A stretch of DNA of 7,992 bases from Clostridia bacterium (GTDB lineage Bacteria; Bacillota; Clostridia; Christensenellales; UBA1242). Under the pieces are notes generated by a model, which was given only the letters and a program-made list of their open reading frames with translations, was not told where the DNA came from and did no database searches. The stretch is from NCBI GenBank assembly GCA_017650795.1, contig JAGCEE010000201.1, positions 1 to 7,992 of the forward strand, written 5' to 3'. Shown in pieces: positions 6,119 through 7,992 of the stretch. A program made the translations under genes and the position numbers. How positions within the stretch are numbered: the stretch's first letter is position 1; each line of letters opens with the position of its first letter.

Positions 6119-7831
6119 TTAAAACTTTTCTTTTGCAACATAATCCTTTAAATAATTAAGCGCATCATCATAAGCAAGCATCATCTTCTCTCCGGTTGTC
6201 CTAAACGATATTTCAACATTATTCTCTTGCAAACTTCTTGGACTAATTACCACCCTAACAGGAACACCAATCAATTCGCTGTCAGCAAACTTAAAGCCAG
6301 GAGATACATTTCTATCATCATAAAGAACATCTACACCTGCAAGTTTTAAATCTTCATATAAGCGTTCCGCTTTTGACTTAACAAGTCCATCATCTAGTCT
6401 AAGTGGGCAAATTTCAACTTCCCAAGGCGCAACATTCATATTCCAAACAAGGCCCTTATCATCACCAGACTCCTCAGCAATGCATGCAATATTTCTACCA
6501 ATACCAATTCCATAGCAACCCATGATTGGGTTTATATCATTTCCATTTTTATCATGTATTGTCATATTCATTGTGCTTGTATACTTTGTACCAAGCTGAA
6601 ATATATTACCTATTTCTACACCTCTATATATTTTTAATTGGCCATCTTTACAATTCACACAACCTTCGCCATCTTTTACTTTTGACACATCATAATACTC
6701 TATATTTGGTAAGTCTCTACTCATACACACACCAGATATATGGTATTTTTCTTTATTGGCACCACAAACAAGATTATTTTCTCCTTTTAAAGATTCATCA
6801 AACAACAGCACCAAATTATCATCTTTTAAACCAACAGCACCAATATTTCCTTTTACCAAATTAGTATCATCCAGGTCTTTTGGAGCGATATCTCTTTTTA
6901 TTATTGCTTTTACTTTTGCTTCGTTCACATCCAAGTCCCCACGGACAAACACAACAAGGGATTTGTTTTGTTCTCCCTCCATTGCATAACATACCGCCTT
7001 GCATGTTTGATTTGGCTTTATACTTAGAAGCTCACATATTTCTTCTATGGTTTTTGCATCGCCGGTATATACTTCTTTCATTTGCTCAGGCTGAGAATTT
7101 ATTTTATCCAAAATACCCTTTGCGACTTCAACATTTGCCTTATAACCACATTTTGGGCAGATCGCTATACTATCTTCACCAATATCGGTTAATAACATAT
7201 ATTCGTGTGCTATTTTACCACCCATCATTCCCGTATCAGATGCAACAGCTATTACATTTTTTAAGCCAATGCGTTTGTAAATTCTAAAATATGCATCATA
7301 AACCCTTTTATAATATGCTTCTAAGTCTTCTTGGCTTGTATGGAAAGAATATGCATCTTTCATAGTAAATTCCCTAACCCTTATAAGCCCAGCCCTAGAC
7401 CTAGCCTCATCTCTAAATTTGGTTTGTATTTGGTAAATCATAAATGGCAGTTGATCATATGATTTTACAGTATTTCTTGCCAAATGAACAGCTGCTTCTT
7501 CGTGGGTCATACCAAGAAGCATATCATGTCCGGTTCTATCCTTAAACCTAACCATTTCTTCACCGATTGATGTATATCTTCCGCTTTCGTCCCACATTTC
7601 TCTTGGCATTACAACAGGAAACAAAACCTCTTGACCATCAATCTTATTCATTTCTTCTCTAATTATGTTTTGTATTTTTAAACTTACCTTTTGCGCAGGT
7701 GTTAAAAGTGTGTATATACCATTACTAACCTGCTTTATAAATCCAGCCCTTAAAAGTAATGCCTGACTTTTTACAGTTGCAATACTTGGTGCTTCTTTTG
7801 TTCTCTCGCCCAATAATTTTGAAATTCTCAT
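6119..7831 (-). CDS. proS: Prolyl-tRNA synthetase (class II, with editing insertion)
   Basis: ProRS attaches proline to tRNA-Pro in the cytoplasm. The 570 residues match the bacterial-type enzyme. Class II motif 1 lies near 55-85. The substrate loop MTHEEA (108-113) and motif 2 (QTKFRDEARSRAGLIRVREF, 136-155) follow, and motif 3 is MGCYGIGIGR (437-446). Between motifs 2 and 3 lies the insertion domain that removes mischarged alanine, recognisable by VVFVRGDLDVNEAKVK (293-308). Two Cys pairs, CPKC (225-228) and CVNC (391-394), flank it and could bind zinc together. The C-terminal anticodon-binding domain (about 465-570) has DDRNVSPGFKFADSELIGVP. Motif 2 reads ARSRAG where many ProRS have IRPRFG. 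The ATG has AGGAG six bases upstream. It follows xseB after 9 nt, the ribosome binding site overlapping the xseB stop codon, so the two are cotranscribed. Confidence 0.98.
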   Translation of the reverse strand: MRISKLLGERTKEAPSIATVKSQALLLRAGFIKQVSNGIYTLLTPAQKVSLKIQNIIREEMNKIDGQEVLFPVVMPREMWDESGRYTSIGEEMVRFKDRTGHDMLLGMTHEEAAVHLARNTVKSYDQLPFMIYQIQTKFRDEARSRAGLIRVREFTMKDAYSFHTSQEDLEAYYKRVYDAYFRIYKRIGLKNVIAVASDTGMMGGKIAHEYMLLTDIGEDSIAICPKCGYKANVEVAKGILDKINSQPEQMKEVYTGDAKTIEEICELLSIKPNQTCKAVCYAMEGEQNKSLVVFVRGDLDVNEAKVKAIIKRDIAPKDLDDTNLVKGNIGAVGLKDDNLVLLFDESLKGENNLVCGANKEKYHISGVCMSRDLPNIEYYDVSKVKDGEGCVNCKDGQLKIYRGVEIGNIFQLGTKYTSTMNMTIHDKNGNDINPIMGCYGIGIGRNIACIAEESGDDKGLVWNMNVAPWEVEICPLRLDDGLVKSKAERLYEDLKLAGVDVLYDDRNVSPGFKFADSELIGVPVRVVISPRSLQENNVEISFRTTGEKMMLAYDDALNYLKDYVAKEKF

Positions 7832-7840
7832 ATTTTTCTC

Positions 7841-7992
7841 CTATTTAAAATCCTCTTCTAGCATCGTGCCCAAAACCTCGCTAATCTTTGTTATTTTGCC
7901 CTTTGCTTCTTTAAATTTTTCGGACAAAAACTCACAAAGAGTAGCTCCTCTTTCATATAACTTGGTGGCCTCATCAAACTTAACATCTCCGC
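7841..7992 (-). CDS. xseB: Exodeoxyribonuclease VII small subunit, C-terminal part
   Basis: The gene enters from the right edge; only its last 49 codons are present, in the frame whose first complete codon starts at 7990, ending in TAG at 7841-7843. The visible protein contains DEATKLYERGATLCEFLSEK, then a charged helix ending in EEDFK. This matches the second helix of XseB (family pattern LEEALKLYEEGVKL), the small helical subunit that several copies of contribute to exonuclease VII with XseA. Full XseB is about 60-80 residues, so only the N-terminus is missing. Its TAG stop forms part of the proS ribosome binding site (TAGGAG). xseA is expected just outside the window on the same strand. 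Confidence 0.88.
   Translation of the reverse strand, partial: GDVKFDEATKLYERGATLCEFLSEKFKEAKGKITKISEVLGTMLEEDFK

Overview
The window reads as a low-G+C, endospore-forming Firmicute of the Clostridia type, probably anaerobic. The grounds are the A+T-rich intergenic DNA, strong AGGAG-type ribosome binding sites, an ArgR-RecN-SpoIVB cluster, and a SpoIVB protease with its catalytic residues intact. Species cannot be told from the sequence. All genes lie on the minus strand except one membrane-protein gene at the left edge, so the transcription order runs from right to left.

Right part (7992 to 6081): the C-terminal end of xseB (exonuclease VII small subunit) is followed after 9 nt by proS (prolyl-tRNA synthetase), which ends in a clear intrinsic terminator.

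Centre (6022 to 4522): an 850-nt stretch without a protein gene holds a strong promoter and a structured, relatively G+C-rich transcript of about 565 nt. I identify it as an OLE RNA (Ornate, Large, Extremophilic). It ends in a nine-U tract. The next gene encodes a four-helix membrane protein that I identify as OapA, the OLE-associated protein. OLE and oapA form a known RNA-membrane protein particle, linked in Halalkalibacterium (Bacillus) halodurans to tolerance of cold, short-chain alcohols and Mg2+. The unit closes with a terminator behind oapA.

Left-centre (4413 to 847): argR has a near-consensus promoter flanked by ARG-box-like operators, which suggests self-repression. It overlaps recN by one base (TAATG). 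A terminator separates recN from spoIVB, the late-sporulation signalling protease. Left edge: a convergent plus-strand gene encodes a multi-pass membrane protein resembling SpoIIM. Bases 1-141 hold no supportable gene, only A+T-rich DNA with a small palindrome.

In many Clostridia and Bacilli this neighbourhood reads nusB-xseA-xseB-ispA-dxs-(tlyA)-argR-recN-spoIVB-spo0A. Here the ispA/dxs/tlyA block is absent between xseB and argR, replaced by proS and the OLE-oapA module. No spo0A follows spoIVB within the window.
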